Counted from the first letter of the stretch, positions 42,389 through 52,019 are shown. The stretch: DNA of 64,000 bases from Pseudomonas sp. H3(2019) (GCF_007713465.1 NZ_VMSG01000018.1:1-64000); one strand, 5' to 3'. Notes: generated from the letters alone by a model not told the origin. A program made the numbers and translations.

Positions 42389-43739
42389 GCTGCTTCTCAA
42401 CGGTCACCGGGGACTGCTTCAGGTTGCGCAGAACGTGCTCAACCAATTGCTTACTGGCCTCGCGCCAACCGAGCCAGCGCCATTCGCTCACCTTGCGCGC
42501 GGCCGGGAAGGCTCCGGTGTTTTCCATGTGGGTGATCAGATCGACCAGGCTTTGCGGGGACGCGAGATCGAAGTAGGCCATGAATTCACCGCCAATCTCG
42601 CGGAACACGGGAATATCACTGCCCATCGCTGGCAAACCGCGTTGCATCGCTTCCACCAGTGGCAGGCCGAAACCTTCGACGTAGGACGGAAACACCAGTG
42701 CGCTGGCGTGGGAGTAGGCATATTCGAGGCTGGTGTCGCTCAGGTCGTTAAACATGAACAGCCGCTGGTTCAGCTCCGAATGTTCACGCACGCGGGCGAG
42801 CAGGGCATCGCACTTCCAGCCGATTCTGCCGGCAATGCACAGTCGGGCTTTGGAGCCGGCAGCCCAGGCAAGCTCGAAGGCGTCCAGCAGATAGTCGTGG
42901 TTCTTGCGCGGTTCAATGGTGCTGACCATCAGGAACACCGGTTCCGACGTTGTGAACAACTGGCTCAGACGCGGTTCCACGGCGGCGGTGGCTTCGCTCA
43001 GGTCCAGTTCAGAGCCGAGGTGGAAATAGTCGAACCACAATGTGTCGGCTTTCGCCGGGCCGACCCTGCGATGTACCTCCTCACGCACCTGATCGCGCAC
43101 CGTGGCGGAAATCGCTACATAGCCGTCGGCGGTTTTGGTGATCCAGTCGAACCACTGGGTAAAAATCTGCACCAGCCGCGTGTCGTAGAAGTGCGGGTGG
43201 GTCAGGGGAGTCAGGTCGTAGATCACCGGAACGATACCTACGCCGTCGCGTTTGAGCTGTTCGGCCAACGGAAAGGAATCCGCGTGCCAGGATGAATCCA
43301 GCAATACCAGTTGATCCCCCGGCTGGTGTTGCAACGGTGAGCAACGCTTGGGCAGATGATATTGGTTGATCTGGTCAATCAGGCGCAACGGAACGCTGAA
43401 ACCTGCCAGTGCCGTGAGGCGGTAAGCCACATACAGCGCTCGCCGGGTCCATCGCGAAGTGCAGCGTTTTTCGAAACGTTGGTGCAGTTGGCGGTAGCGG
43501 TGCGCCAGGCGCTCCAGGCGCCCGGCGAACTCCATTAGCCCATCGAACAACGGAATGTTCAAAGGGGCCAGCTTCAGCACTCGGTAGAGCTTGCCCTTGA
43601 GCATCACCACGGGAATGCATTGCACGCTGTCCACGGTTTCCGGCAACTGATTGATGACGTTGCGCACCACCCGCTGAATGCCCGAATTGATCTTGGGGTG
43701 TTGGAACACATGGGTACACTCTATCAACAGGCGAGTCAT
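42372..43739 (-). CDS. wbpX: GT4 glycosyltransferase, A-band polysaccharide type
   Basis: The 455-residue cytoplasmic glycosyltransferase has STIEPRKNHDYLLDAFELA and FPSYVEGFGLPLVEAMQRG with the two conserved glutamates. The ATG at 43739 (MTRLLIECTH) is preferred to a longer frame inside wzt. It is 4 bases overlapped with wzt. Position and size match WbpX of the A-band locus, assigned there to the alpha-1,2 D-rhamnosyl linkage. The activity is inferred from synteny. Confidence 0.8.
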   Translation of the reverse strand: MTRLLIECTHVFQHPKINSGIQRVVRNVINQLPETVDSVQCIPVVMLKGKLYRVLKLAPLNIPLFDGLMEFAGRLERLAHRYRQLHQRFEKRCTSRWTRRALYVAYRLTALAGFSVPLRLIDQINQYHLPKRCSPLQHQPGDQLVLLDSSWHADSFPLAEQLKRDGVGIVPVIYDLTPLTHPHFYDTRLVQIFTQWFDWITKTADGYVAISATVRDQVREEVHRRVGPAKADTLWFDYFHLGSELDLSEATAAVEPRLSQLFTTSEPVFLMVSTIEPRKNHDYLLDAFELAWAAGSKARLCIAGRIGWKCDALLARVREHSELNQRLFMFNDLSDTSLEYAYSHASALVFPSYVEGFGLPLVEAMQRGLPAMGSDIPVFREIGGEFMAYFDLASPQSLVDLITHMENTGAFPAARKVSEWRWLGWREASKQLVEHVLRNLKQSPVTVEKQHADCP

Positions 43740-44989
43740 GGTGTAGTCTCCGAAATAATCTGTGCGGTTGTGCGAGTGATGGTGGTTTTCGCTCCCAGCC
43801 ACGAGCAGCCGACGAAGTCCTCATGTCGGTTGTTGATGACATGGAACACCAGGCCGTAATCGCGCCATTCGAAATTGCGGTCCAGGTGCGAATCCAGTCG
43901 CGACAGGCTCAGTGCCACGGAGTAGTTGCCTTTGCCCAGGTGCATGGGGAAGGCAAACCGGTAGGTTACCCGTTCTCCGGTCCTCAAGTTGGTGAGGGCT
44001 TGGTCCAGGCGATGGGTATTGATGCCGTACATGGGTTGACCCAATCGATCCTTGATCATGAAACCCAGTACCAGGCGTTCGATATCCTGGCGAACCTCGA
44101 CCTGAACCTCGAGTACCACCGGTTGGCCGACTTCGGTGACTTCGATCGAGCGTTCACGCTCGTCGAGCATGCGAACACTGAGAATGCCGGCTTCACCGGT
44201 TCCGGAAACGGTCTGTACCTGACCGGTGGCGAGCATTTCCTGGCGTACGATCTGACCTTCGCGCTCGGCTATCATGGCGTTGTAGTAGTCGAGCACCTCT
44301 TCCGGTTTTCCGTGCATGGCCATGTGGCCATCCTTTAGCAGGATTGCGGTGTCGCAGATCGACTGGATCGCCGAGCGATCATGGGAAACGATCAGTAGCG
44401 TAGTGCCTGCCCGGCGATAGCTGCGGATACGTTCGAAGCTCTTGTGCTGGAAGTAGGCATCGCCCACCGACAGCGCTTCGTCGACGATCAGGATGTCGGG
44501 TCTGCGGGCGGTGGCGACGCTGAAGGCCAGGCGCATTTGCATGCCGCTGGAGTAGGTGCGCACCGGGTGGTCGATGGCCTCGCCGATCTCGGCGAATGCT
44601 TCGATCTGTGGCATCAGCGCTTCGATTTCTTCTACCTGCATGCCCAGCAGTTGCCCGGCCATGAAGACGTTCTGCCTGCCCGTGAAGTCGGCATGAAAGC
44701 CCATGCCCAGTTCCAGCAGCGCCGCCACGCTGCCCTGTACTTCAATCTTGCCGCAGGTCGGCTGTGTGGTACCGGTGATCATCTTCAGCAAGGTACTCTT
44801 GCCGGCGCCATTGACCCCAACGATACCAACGGCCTGCCCCGGCGCGATTTCAAACTCGACACCTTGCAGGATCCATTGCTGGTGATGGCGCGGTTTCGAG
44901 AACGGAACAATCCATTCGTAGAGTCGGCTCCAGCGGTTTTGGTACTGCTTGTAGGCCTTGCCCAGGCCGGTTACGCGGATATGTCCCAT
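43736..44989 (-). CDS. wzt: Polysaccharide ABC exporter ATPase with glycan-binding C-domain
   Basis: The 417-residue protein contains Walker A GVNGAGKST (about residues 57-65), signature YSSGMQMRLAF (about 155), Walker B ILIVDEALSVGD and switch His in VSHDRSA. After residue 250 comes a beta-rich Wzt_C domain that in related systems recognises the capped end of the finished O-chain. That matters here because methyltransferase genes nearby could add such a cap. It overlaps wzm by one base. Confidence 0.92.
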   Translation of the reverse strand: MGHIRVTGLGKAYKQYQNRWSRLYEWIVPFSKPRHHQQWILQGVEFEIAPGQAVGIVGVNGAGKSTLLKMITGTTQPTCGKIEVQGSVAALLELGMGFHADFTGRQNVFMAGQLLGMQVEEIEALMPQIEAFAEIGEAIDHPVRTYSSGMQMRLAFSVATARRPDILIVDEALSVGDAYFQHKSFERIRSYRRAGTTLLIVSHDRSAIQSICDTAILLKDGHMAMHGKPEEVLDYYNAMIAEREGQIVRQEMLATGQVQTVSGTGEAGILSVRMLDERERSIEVTEVGQPVVLEVQVEVRQDIERLVLGFMIKDRLGQPMYGINTHRLDQALTNLRTGERVTYRFAFPMHLGKGNYSVALSLSRLDSHLDRNFEWRDYGLVFHVINNRHEDFVGCSWLGAKTTITRTTAQIISETTP

Positions 44990-45786
44990 CAGAGTTCGTC
45001 CACCATTTCACCCACTCGCTGGCGGAACAGCCGCAGGCCAATGGCACACAGCAGTAGCGTGATGACCAGCATCGGCAGCAACGAACTCCAGACCGGCCAT
45101 TGGCCGTAGAGGAATACGTTCTGATAGCTGGTCATCAGCGCGGTCAGGGGGTTGAGCTCAAGCAAGCGCTGGATTGGCTGGGGCAGGATCGCAAGCGGAT
45201 AGACGATCGGCGTGAGCCAGAACCAGAATTGCAGGCAGATGGCGAAGAGTTGCCCGACATCGCGAAAGAACACGTTCAACACCCCAAGAATCATCCCAAG
45301 GCCGGCACAGAACAGTATTTGCAGGGCAACCAGAGGTAACAGCGCCAGCAATGCCATGCCTGGCAGGCGACCGCTGATCAGCAGAAAACCGAGAAACAGC
45401 GCCATGATGATCGCGAAGTTAATCCCGGCATTGAACAGCACGATGACCGGCAGACAGATGTGCGGAAAGCTGATCTTCTTCAGCAGGTTGGCGTTTTCCA
45501 GAAACATGCCCTGGCTACGTAGGGTGATCTCGGAAAAAAAGCCCCAGGTCAGTAAGCCGGCGCACAGGTAGATGCTGTAGGCCAAACCGTCGTCCACGCC
45601 AGGCAATCGCGCGCGCATGATGTGGGAAAAAATCACCGTGTAGACGACGATCATCGACAGCGGATTGAGTACGGTCCAGAGCGCACCGAACAGCGAGTTG
45701 CGATAACGCGCTTGAAACTCCCGTTTGACGCTACCAAGGATGAAACCCCGGTAGCTCCACAGCGAGCGATACAAATTGAGCAACAT
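44989..45786 (-). CDS. wzm: Polysaccharide ABC exporter permease
   Basis: The 265-residue inner-membrane permease has six helices and the ABC-2 signature region with NLYRSLWSYRGFILGSVKREF at its start (amphipathic gate helix, cited as YRGFILGSVKREF) and FFRDVGQLF late. With Wzt it moves the undecaprenyl-linked polymer to the periplasmic face for ligation to lipid A-core. The ATG lies directly after the intended TGA of the cupin fragment. Confidence 0.92.
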   Translation of the reverse strand: MLLNLYRSLWSYRGFILGSVKREFQARYRNSLFGALWTVLNPLSMIVVYTVIFSHIMRARLPGVDDGLAYSIYLCAGLLTWGFFSEITLRSQGMFLENANLLKKISFPHICLPVIVLFNAGINFAIIMALFLGFLLISGRLPGMALLALLPLVALQILFCAGLGMILGVLNVFFRDVGQLFAICLQFWFWLTPIVYPLAILPQPIQRLLELNPLTALMTSYQNVFLYGQWPVWSSLLPMLVITLLLCAIGLRLFRQRVGEMVDEL

Positions 45787-46085
45787 TCAGACCGTCCTGC
45801 CGTATTGATCTTCGAAGCGGACGATATCGTCCCCCCCAGATACTCACCGCTTTGCACTTCAATGATCACCAGATCGATCACCCCCGGGTTTTCCAGACGA
45901 TGCTTGTGCCTGGCGGCAATGAAGGTGGACTCGTTTTTGGCTATCAGGTGTGTCCCCGAGCCATTGTTGGTGACCTTGGCCATGCCTTCGACCACGACCC
46001 AGTGTTCGTTGCGGTGGTGCATTTGCAGTGCCAGCTTGGCCCCGGTTTGACCGGTGATCCCTGTGATCAGTGCACTTTTTGTCAT
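45787..46085 (-). pseudogene. gmd-wbpW fusion scar: dehydratase start joined to a cupin end, frameshifted
   Basis: The first 15 codons (MTKSALITGITGQTG) are the start of GDP-mannose 4,6-dehydratase (Gmd). The frame then continues as the C-terminal cupin of a type II phosphomannose isomerase/GDP-mannose pyrophosphorylase (AKLALQMHHRNEHWVVVEG, HRLENPGVIDLVIIEVQSG), the WbpW/AlgA family. Near its end seven G (45831-45837) put the frame off: the proper ending DDIVRFEDQYGRTV is readable in another frame and stops at TGA 45787-45789 directly before wzm. As read, translation continues to 45651 inside wzm. Order in the A-band locus (rmd-gmd-wbpW-wzm) explains the scar as one internal deletion. Confidence 0.8.
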
Positions 46086-47002
46086 TCTTGTAGTACCCGA
46101 GACTCCCAGTCGGAAAGGATCGCCCGCAAGGGCAAGGATTGTTGTGTTGTAAGTTCAGGCGCCCATCCTGTGGCATGGTGCAGCTTGGCATGGCTGCCAC
46201 AGACACGGCGCTGTTCTGCACGGCGCAGGAGCGTCGGGTCTTGAATTAGTTGCATATCGATCTGGGCCAGATCTGTCAGTTGCTCGATCACGGAGCGGAT
46301 GCTCTGCTCGACCCCGGAGCAGATGTTGTAGACCTGCCCGGGCGTACCGCACGCCAGCAATGCCAGGTAGGCCGATACGACATCGCGGACATCGAGAAAG
46401 TCGCGCGTCACGTCGATGTCACCCACTTCAAGTTCAGGCGCTTGCAAGCCGAGCTTGATCCGGCAGATCTGCCGGGCGGCGCTGGCGATGACGAAGCTGT
46501 CCAGCTGCCCGGTGCCGATGTGGTTGAAGGGACGCGCGACTAACACGGGCCAGCCTTCGGTCATGCCCCATTGCAGACACAGCATTTCCGCCGAGAGCTT
46601 GCTCACGGCATACGGGTTGCGCGGGCAGGGTGGCTGGCGTTCGTCGATCGGCAAGGCGCTTTCGCTGACCCCGCCGTAGACATCGCCGGAGCTGACATAC
46701 AGGAAAGTACCGTTGAAGCCCCGCGCCTTGAGGGCTTGCAGCAGGTTCAGGGTGCCTAGCAGGTTGACCTGAAAAGTCTTAGCCGGGTCGCGAAAGGCTT
46801 CGGGGACGAACGTTTGTCCTGCCAGATGAATCACCGCATCCGGCATATGCGGCCACAGGCCGTCGAGGCTTTTGGGTTCACACAGGTCATAACGGGATGG
46901 GACGGGCGACAATTCCCAACCCGAGTCAGAAGAGTTCAGACGGGATTGGATGTGACGTCCTACGAATCCACTCAGCCCCGTAACGAACAGACGCTTCTTC
47001 AA
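46082..47002 (-). CDS. rmd: GDP-6-deoxy-4-keto-mannose reductase
   Basis: The 306-residue extended SDR has TGLSGFVGRHI (nucleotide loop), catalytic YAVSK with the upstream Ser in VSSGDVYG and the substrate region ARPFNHIGTGQ. It reduces the Gmd product to GDP-D-rhamnose. As gmd is deleted directly downstream, it needs a Gmd supplied from elsewhere. It heads the minus-strand operon; its stop overlaps the ATG of the fusion scar. Confidence 0.88.
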   Translation of the reverse strand: MKKRLFVTGLSGFVGRHIQSRLNSSDSGWELSPVPSRYDLCEPKSLDGLWPHMPDAVIHLAGQTFVPEAFRDPAKTFQVNLLGTLNLLQALKARGFNGTFLYVSSGDVYGGVSESALPIDERQPPCPRNPYAVSKLSAEMLCLQWGMTEGWPVLVARPFNHIGTGQLDSFVIASAARQICRIKLGLQAPELEVGDIDVTRDFLDVRDVVSAYLALLACGTPGQVYNICSGVEQSIRSVIEQLTDLAQIDMQLIQDPTLLRRAEQRRVCGSHAKLHHATGWAPELTTQQSLPLRAILSDWESRVLQE

Positions 47003-47432
47003 GCAGCAGCCCCCTCAATGAGCAAACTTCGGCAACCCCAGTTTTGCTAGGTAAAACCGGAAAGCAAGAGGCTGCTTTCTCGGAAATGTCTGGTATGCGA
47101 AGTCGTTGTTGTAGTTGTTTGGTCGCCAATCTGTGCCAATTGCGCGGCAATTTCAATAAGTCCCACCGTGACCGGTCAGTTCTCGTTTGAGTCGCCTGAT
47201 TTATTCTCGCCGGACGGTTCACGAATGCTCATCGGATATGTTTAGAATGCCCCTTCGTCACGATTGTCCAGGGTTCGGCAGGGGTGTTCTGAACCCCACG
47301 AAACTGACCACTAAAACAAGAACGTAGACAGGCAAGAAGACGATGGACGAGGGCCGGCAAATGCCAACTCGCTCCGTCGTTTTGCCGTCATAGAGTGAGA
47401 CTGCCGGGACGGCAGTTTCATCGTGGGATGCC
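47003..47432. other. Divergent promoter region between rmd and the glycosyltransferase pair
   Basis: I see no gene in these 430 bases. The base composition is more AT-rich than the flanking genes. A possible -10 TAGAAT lies near 47244 on the plus strand. Both operons probably start here. Confidence 0.5.
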
Positions 47433-48998
47433 ATGAATTTCATTCTTTACTCGGACGTCAACGACAGTTCCATCAGCCAGAGCCTCGGTCGTCCCGAATA
47501 CAGTTACTACTTCGTCCTCAAGGCGTATCGCCCGGTGCTCGAAAGCCTTGGGCGGGTGCATGTGGTGTCCTCCACTGCCGAGGTCGACCTCCTCTATCGA
47601 CAATTGCTTGCCGTCGGCGAAGACAGCTTGTTCCTGTCCTTCACGCCGCCGCAGAAAACCCCGAACGACCTTGAGTGCCCGACGATCTGTGTAGTGGCCT
47701 GGGAGTTCGACTCGATTCCCGATGAGCAGTGGGACAACGATCCGCGACAGGACTGGACGCAAATGTTCGCGCGCCAGGGGCGGGTGATCACGCTCTCCAG
47801 TCACACCGGCCGGGCGATTCGTCGGGCCATGGGCGAAGACTTTCCGGTGTTGGTCTTACCGACACCACTATGGGAAAACTTCGCGGCCATTCGTAGCCGC
47901 CTCTCCAGCAGGCCAGTCAACTTGGGCTCGACCCTCGACATCAAGGGCTGCATCTTCGATAGCCGCACGCTCGGGCTGTCTGCCGATGCGCTGATTCCTG
48001 TGCCGCTGACCGCCGAGCAACTGGCGGAACTGGAGGCCTTACGGCCGCCACCGCTGACGCTAAAGCGCCGTTTGATCATTGCTCGCCATTACCTGCGCCT
48101 GTGGACGCTGGATCTGGGCAAGGCGCAACCGGTGCCGGTCCATCGCACGCATTTCCTGAGCCAGTGGTACTGGGAGGGGATTCGCGATCTTTTATCGGAC
48201 GCTGCCCATTACCGACTGGCGAGGGTCCTGCCGGCCATCGCCGGCCCGCAGTCGATAGTGGCACCCGAGCCTGCCCCGATCGATTATCCCGACACCACCG
48301 GCCAGGTCGAAACCGAGGTGGACGGCGTGATCTACGTCAGCGTGTTCAACCCTCAAGACGGTCGCAAGAACTGGCATCGGCTGATCTCGGCGTTCTGTTG
48401 GGCCTTCCGGGAAACCGAGGACGCCACGCTGGTGCTGAAGATTACCCACAACGATCTGTCGTCCTACTACACCGAACTGATGACCTTATTGGCGCAGCTG
48501 TCGCCGTTCGCCTGTCGGGTGGTGGTGATGCACGGTTATCTGGACGATCCGCAATACGCCCGGCTCTACGAAGCCGCCAGCTACTACGTCAACGCTTCAC
48601 GCTGCGAGGGCCTGTGCCTGCCGCTGATGGAGTTCATGGCCAGTGGCAAACCGGTGATTGCCCCGGACCACACCGCCATGGAGGACTACATCGACGAGCA
48701 CGTGGCGTTCGTGGTCGAGTCCAGCGAAGAGCTGACCATCTGGCCTCAGGACAGTCGCATCATCTACCGCACCCTGCGCTATCGGCCGGACTGGGGCTCA
48801 TTGAAAACGGCTTACGAAAACAGCTATCGAATGGCCAAGGAGCAACCGCAGGATTATCAGCGTATGTCTCGCGCCGCCATCGAACGCATGTACGACTACT
48901 GCGCTTTCGCCCCGGTGCAACAGCGCCTGTCGGATTTTTTCGGGTTGGCACCGCTGACTTCGCAGGCAACAGCCGTGACGGATAACGCCTCATGCTGA
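47433..48998 (+). CDS. Glycosyltransferase (GT-B fold), first of a related pair
   Basis: The 521-residue protein has a C-terminal GT4-like half with NPQDGRKNWHRLISAF and RCEGLCLPLMEFMASGKPV, including the two glutamates of the donor site. The N-terminal 60 residues (SLGRPEYSYYFVLKAYRPV) are nearly repeated in the next gene (LGRSEYSYYFVLKEYRPV). It is about 87 residues longer than its partner, the extra lying in the middle (about 175-270). Role in a surface glycan is inferred from the adjacent A-band genes. Confidence 0.82.
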   Translation: MNFILYSDVNDSSISQSLGRPEYSYYFVLKAYRPVLESLGRVHVVSSTAEVDLLYRQLLAVGEDSLFLSFTPPQKTPNDLECPTICVVAWEFDSIPDEQWDNDPRQDWTQMFARQGRVITLSSHTGRAIRRAMGEDFPVLVLPTPLWENFAAIRSRLSSRPVNLGSTLDIKGCIFDSRTLGLSADALIPVPLTAEQLAELEALRPPPLTLKRRLIIARHYLRLWTLDLGKAQPVPVHRTHFLSQWYWEGIRDLLSDAAHYRLARVLPAIAGPQSIVAPEPAPIDYPDTTGQVETEVDGVIYVSVFNPQDGRKNWHRLISAFCWAFRETEDATLVLKITHNDLSSYYTELMTLLAQLSPFACRVVVMHGYLDDPQYARLYEAASYYVNASRCEGLCLPLMEFMASGKPVIAPDHTAMEDYIDEHVAFVVESSEELTIWPQDSRIIYRTLRYRPDWGSLKTAYENSYRMAKEQPQDYQRMSRAAIERMYDYCAFAPVQQRLSDFFGLAPLTSQATAVTDNASC

Positions 48999-50296
48999 TC
49001 ATCATTCATTCGGAAACCAACCAGCACACCATCGCCCAGAACCTTGGGCGCTCGGAGTACAGCTATTACTTCGTGCTCAAGGAATACCGGCCGGTGCTGG
49101 AGCGATTGGGGACGGTGGTGGAAGTCAGCGACCCGCAGACCGAAGTCGATGCCCTGTACCTCGACTGCCTGTCCCGCGGGGAAGACTGCGTGTTCCTTTC
49201 GTTCTCGCCGCCTCATCGCACACCTGTGCACTTCGCTTGTCCGACCCTGGCGGTGTTCGCGTGGGAGTTCAGTACCATTCCCAGCGAGCCATTTGCCGGT
49301 GATCCACACAATGACTGGCGTACCGTATTGCGGGCGTCAGGCGCGGCGATCACCCATTCCAGCTACACCGTCAATGCAGTGCGCGAGGCGATGGGCGCCG
49401 ATTATCCGATCGTGGCAGTACCCGCGCCGGTGTGGGACCGTTTTGCCTCGCGGGGTGCACAGTTACAGCGCCAGCCGCTGGCCCGTCAGGTGCGATTGAA
49501 GATCAAGGGATTGCTGGCAGACAGTCGCCATCTCGACCTGCGTGCCTTTGGTCCTGCGCATTTGCGCGCCGGCAAAGGTATCGATTTCCAGGCGCCGGCT
49601 CGCGAGCATGATTTAGTCCTCGACGGAGTGATCTACACCTCGGTGTTCAACCCAAGTGACGGGCGCAAGAACTGGGAAGACATGCTCAGTGCCTTCTGCG
49701 TGACCTTCCGCGAGGTGGAAGACGCGACGCTGGTGCTCAAATTGACCCACCACGATGCTGAAGAAGCACTGACCGACATTCTTCACCACTTGTACAAAAA
49801 CCAGTCTTATCGCTGCCGCATCGTACTGATTTATGGCTACCTCGCGGATGCGGACTACGAGCGTCTGGTTCAGGCTACCAGTTATGTGGTGAACACCTCC
49901 TACGGTGAAGGCCAGTGTCTGCCGTTGATGGAGTTCATGTCCTGCGGCAAACCGGCCGTGGCGCCACGCACCACGGCGATGATCGATTACCTGGACGTCG
50001 ACAACGCTTTCCTGATCGATGCCACCGATGAGCTGACCGCCTGGCCTCACGACCCGCGAAGGGCCTTCCGCACCCTGCGTTACGTCACCAATTGGGCGTC
50101 GTTGTGCAGGGCTTACCGGGCTAGCTACGAGGTGGCCAAAGACGATCCCGGGCGCTACGCGCAGATGTCCGCCCATGCGGTGGCCAGTCTCGAAACCTTC
50201 TGCAGCCAGGCGACCGCGGAACAACGCCTTGAAGGTTTTTTTGCTCGGCTGTTCAAGGCCCGTCCGGTGTCTGCCGTGGAAACCTCCAAGGCATGA
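48992..50296 (+). CDS. Glycosyltransferase (GT-B fold), second of a related pair
   Basis: The 434-residue paralogue of the preceding protein has VFNPSDGRKNWEDMLSAFCV and YGEGQCLPLMEFMSCGKPA. Its start overlaps the previous stop by 7 bases and its stop overlaps the methyltransferase start by 4, so the four genes 47433-52019 form one coupled unit. Sugar donor and acceptor cannot be read from sequence. Confidence 0.82.
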   Translation: MLIIIHSETNQHTIAQNLGRSEYSYYFVLKEYRPVLERLGTVVEVSDPQTEVDALYLDCLSRGEDCVFLSFSPPHRTPVHFACPTLAVFAWEFSTIPSEPFAGDPHNDWRTVLRASGAAITHSSYTVNAVREAMGADYPIVAVPAPVWDRFASRGAQLQRQPLARQVRLKIKGLLADSRHLDLRAFGPAHLRAGKGIDFQAPAREHDLVLDGVIYTSVFNPSDGRKNWEDMLSAFCVTFREVEDATLVLKLTHHDAEEALTDILHHLYKNQSYRCRIVLIYGYLADADYERLVQATSYVVNTSYGEGQCLPLMEFMSCGKPAVAPRTTAMIDYLDVDNAFLIDATDELTAWPHDPRRAFRTLRYVTNWASLCRAYRASYEVAKDDPGRYAQMSAHAVASLETFCSQATAEQRLEGFFARLFKARPVSAVETSKA

Positions 50297-51186
50297 TCCG
50301 CACACTGATGAAACGCCTGTTTCCTGCGGTGAAATCCGAACCGTTACCGATTGTGCCGAGCCCGGTTTCGCCCAGGGATGTGGGTCTGCACGACGCCGTG
50401 CTCGACGGCTGGTTTTCGGGTGACAGCGGTGAGTTGCTCAAGGGTTTCGCCATCACGACGGACGACACCTTGCTGGACGTCGGTTGCGGTGAAGGTGTGG
50501 CGACGTTGTTTGCGGTACGCCAGGGTGCGTCGGTGATCTTCACCGACAGCGAGCACGACAAGGTCCGCGACCTCGCCCGGCAAGTGGAAGCCCAGTCAGA
50601 CAAGCCGAGCCTGGGGCTGGTGAGCAACAGCCTGCCGCTGCCCTTGGCCGATGGCTGTGCAAGCAAGGTCGTGTGCATGGAAGTGCTTGAGCACATCGAT
50701 CAGCCCGAGCCGGTCATGGCCGAGCTGGTGCGCATGGGACGCCCCGGCGCGTTGTACCTGCTGAGTGTGCCGGCGCCGGTAGGTGAGCATTTGCAGCAGG
50801 GCATCGCACCGGCCAGCTATTTCCAGTCACCCAACCATGTACAGATCTTTACCCCGGAGCGCTTTGCCGCGTTGGTTGAAGACGCTGGGCTGGTGATCGA
50901 GCATCGTCAGGCCACAGGCTTTTTCTGGGTCATGGGCATGATCTTCTTCTGGGCCAGCGAACGTGCGGCCGGGCGTGACCTGGGCGGGGCGGTGCGTGAC
51001 CGGATCACGCCGCCGTACTCACCGTTGATGGAGAGTTGGGCACGTACCTGGCAGGACTTGCTGGCGCAACCCGATGGGCTGGCGATCAAACAGTTGCTGG
51101 ACGGATTCATGCCCAAAAGCCAAGTGATTATTGCCCGTAAACCCTACGCAAGCAGCGACCCCCACACTGGAGCCACCTCATGCTGA
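50293..51186 (+). CDS. SAM-dependent methyltransferase, first of a related pair
   Basis: The 297-residue class I methyltransferase has motif I LLDVGCGEGVATLF (about residues 58-70), an acidic end of strand 2 (IFTDSEHDK), motif post-I and CMEVLEHIDQPE (motif IV region). It shares the sequence plan of the next gene, including an N-terminal DAVLDGWF and C-terminal PKSQVIIARKP. It is coupled to the glycosyltransferases. O-methylation of a sugar, for example as a chain cap, is the likely role, but target unknown. Confidence 0.85.
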   Translation: MIRTLMKRLFPAVKSEPLPIVPSPVSPRDVGLHDAVLDGWFSGDSGELLKGFAITTDDTLLDVGCGEGVATLFAVRQGASVIFTDSEHDKVRDLARQVEAQSDKPSLGLVSNSLPLPLADGCASKVVCMEVLEHIDQPEPVMAELVRMGRPGALYLLSVPAPVGEHLQQGIAPASYFQSPNHVQIFTPERFAALVEDAGLVIEHRQATGFFWVMGMIFFWASERAAGRDLGGAVRDRITPPYSPLMESWARTWQDLLAQPDGLAIKQLLDGFMPKSQVIIARKPYASSDPHTGATSC

Positions 51187-52019
51187 GCCTTCTGAAAAAA
51201 CTTACGGCGGGCAAAAAAACCGCTCCGATGCAGGCAGAAGTTGCGGCACCCACCCCGCCCAAGGTCGACTCCTACCAGCTGGGCCTGGAAGATGCCATGC
51301 TCAGTGGCTGGTTCAATCAGCAAACTCACGAGCTGTTTACCGGGTTCGATATTTCCCCTGAGGACACGGTGTTGGACGTCGGTTGTGGGGACGGCGGCAA
51401 CGTGCGTTATTGTGCGATGAGCGGCGCGAAAATCATTGTCGCTGACATAGACGCGGCGAAGATTGCCGCCACCGGTGAGCGCCTCAAGGACACCCCGGCG
51501 CGTGATGTCGAATGCTATGTCACGGACTGCAACCCGCTGCCATTGCCTGACGCTATTGCCACGCGCATTGTGTCCACCGAAGTGATCGAACACGTGGACG
51601 ACCCGGCGCAGTTTCTCGCGGAACTGGTGCGGGTCGGCAAGCCTGGCGCCTTGTACTTGCTCAGTGTTCCCCACCCCAGCTCTGAACACCTGCAGAAGGA
51701 CATTGCCTCCGAGCAATATTTCCAGAAGCCCAATCACATTCGGGTCATCGGCGAAGAGCAGTTCAAGCAGATGGTTGGTGATGCCGGCCTGGAAGTGATC
51801 AGTCACAGCCAGTTCGGCTTCTACTGGTCGATGTGGATGTTGCTGTTCTGGGAGACCAAGGTCGATCTCTACAATGCCGATCATCCGCTGCTCAATCACT
51901 GGGCTGAAATGTGGCGGCTGATCCTGGACTCCCCACGTGGTCCGCAGCTCAAGCAGGCGCTGGATGCGGCCGTGGCAAAAAGTCAGGTGATCATTGCCCG
52001 CAAGCCGCTGTCTGCCTAG
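51180..52019 (+). CDS. SAM-dependent methyltransferase, second of a related pair
   Basis: The 279-residue protein has motif I VLDVGCGDGGNVRY, VADIDAAKI and STEVIEHVDDPAQF, and the same N- and C-terminal hallmarks as its neighbour (DAMLSGWF, AKSQVIIARKP). The start overlaps the previous stop by 7 bases. The two enzymes may methylate different positions. It is the last gene of the coupled unit. Confidence 0.85.
   Translation: MLSLLKKLTAGKKTAPMQAEVAAPTPPKVDSYQLGLEDAMLSGWFNQQTHELFTGFDISPEDTVLDVGCGDGGNVRYCAMSGAKIIVADIDAAKIAATGERLKDTPARDVECYVTDCNPLPLPDAIATRIVSTEVIEHVDDPAQFLAELVRVGKPGALYLLSVPHPSSEHLQKDIASEQYFQKPNHIRVIGEEQFKQMVGDAGLEVISHSQFGFYWSMWMLLFWETKVDLYNADHPLLNHWAEMWRLILDSPRGPQLKQALDAAVAKSQVIIARKPLSA

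Noticed and set aside
45651..46085. Annotating the 144-codon frame after rmd as an intact protein
   Set aside because: The last 45 residues are an out-of-frame reading over the wzm start; the true cupin ending is readable in another frame.
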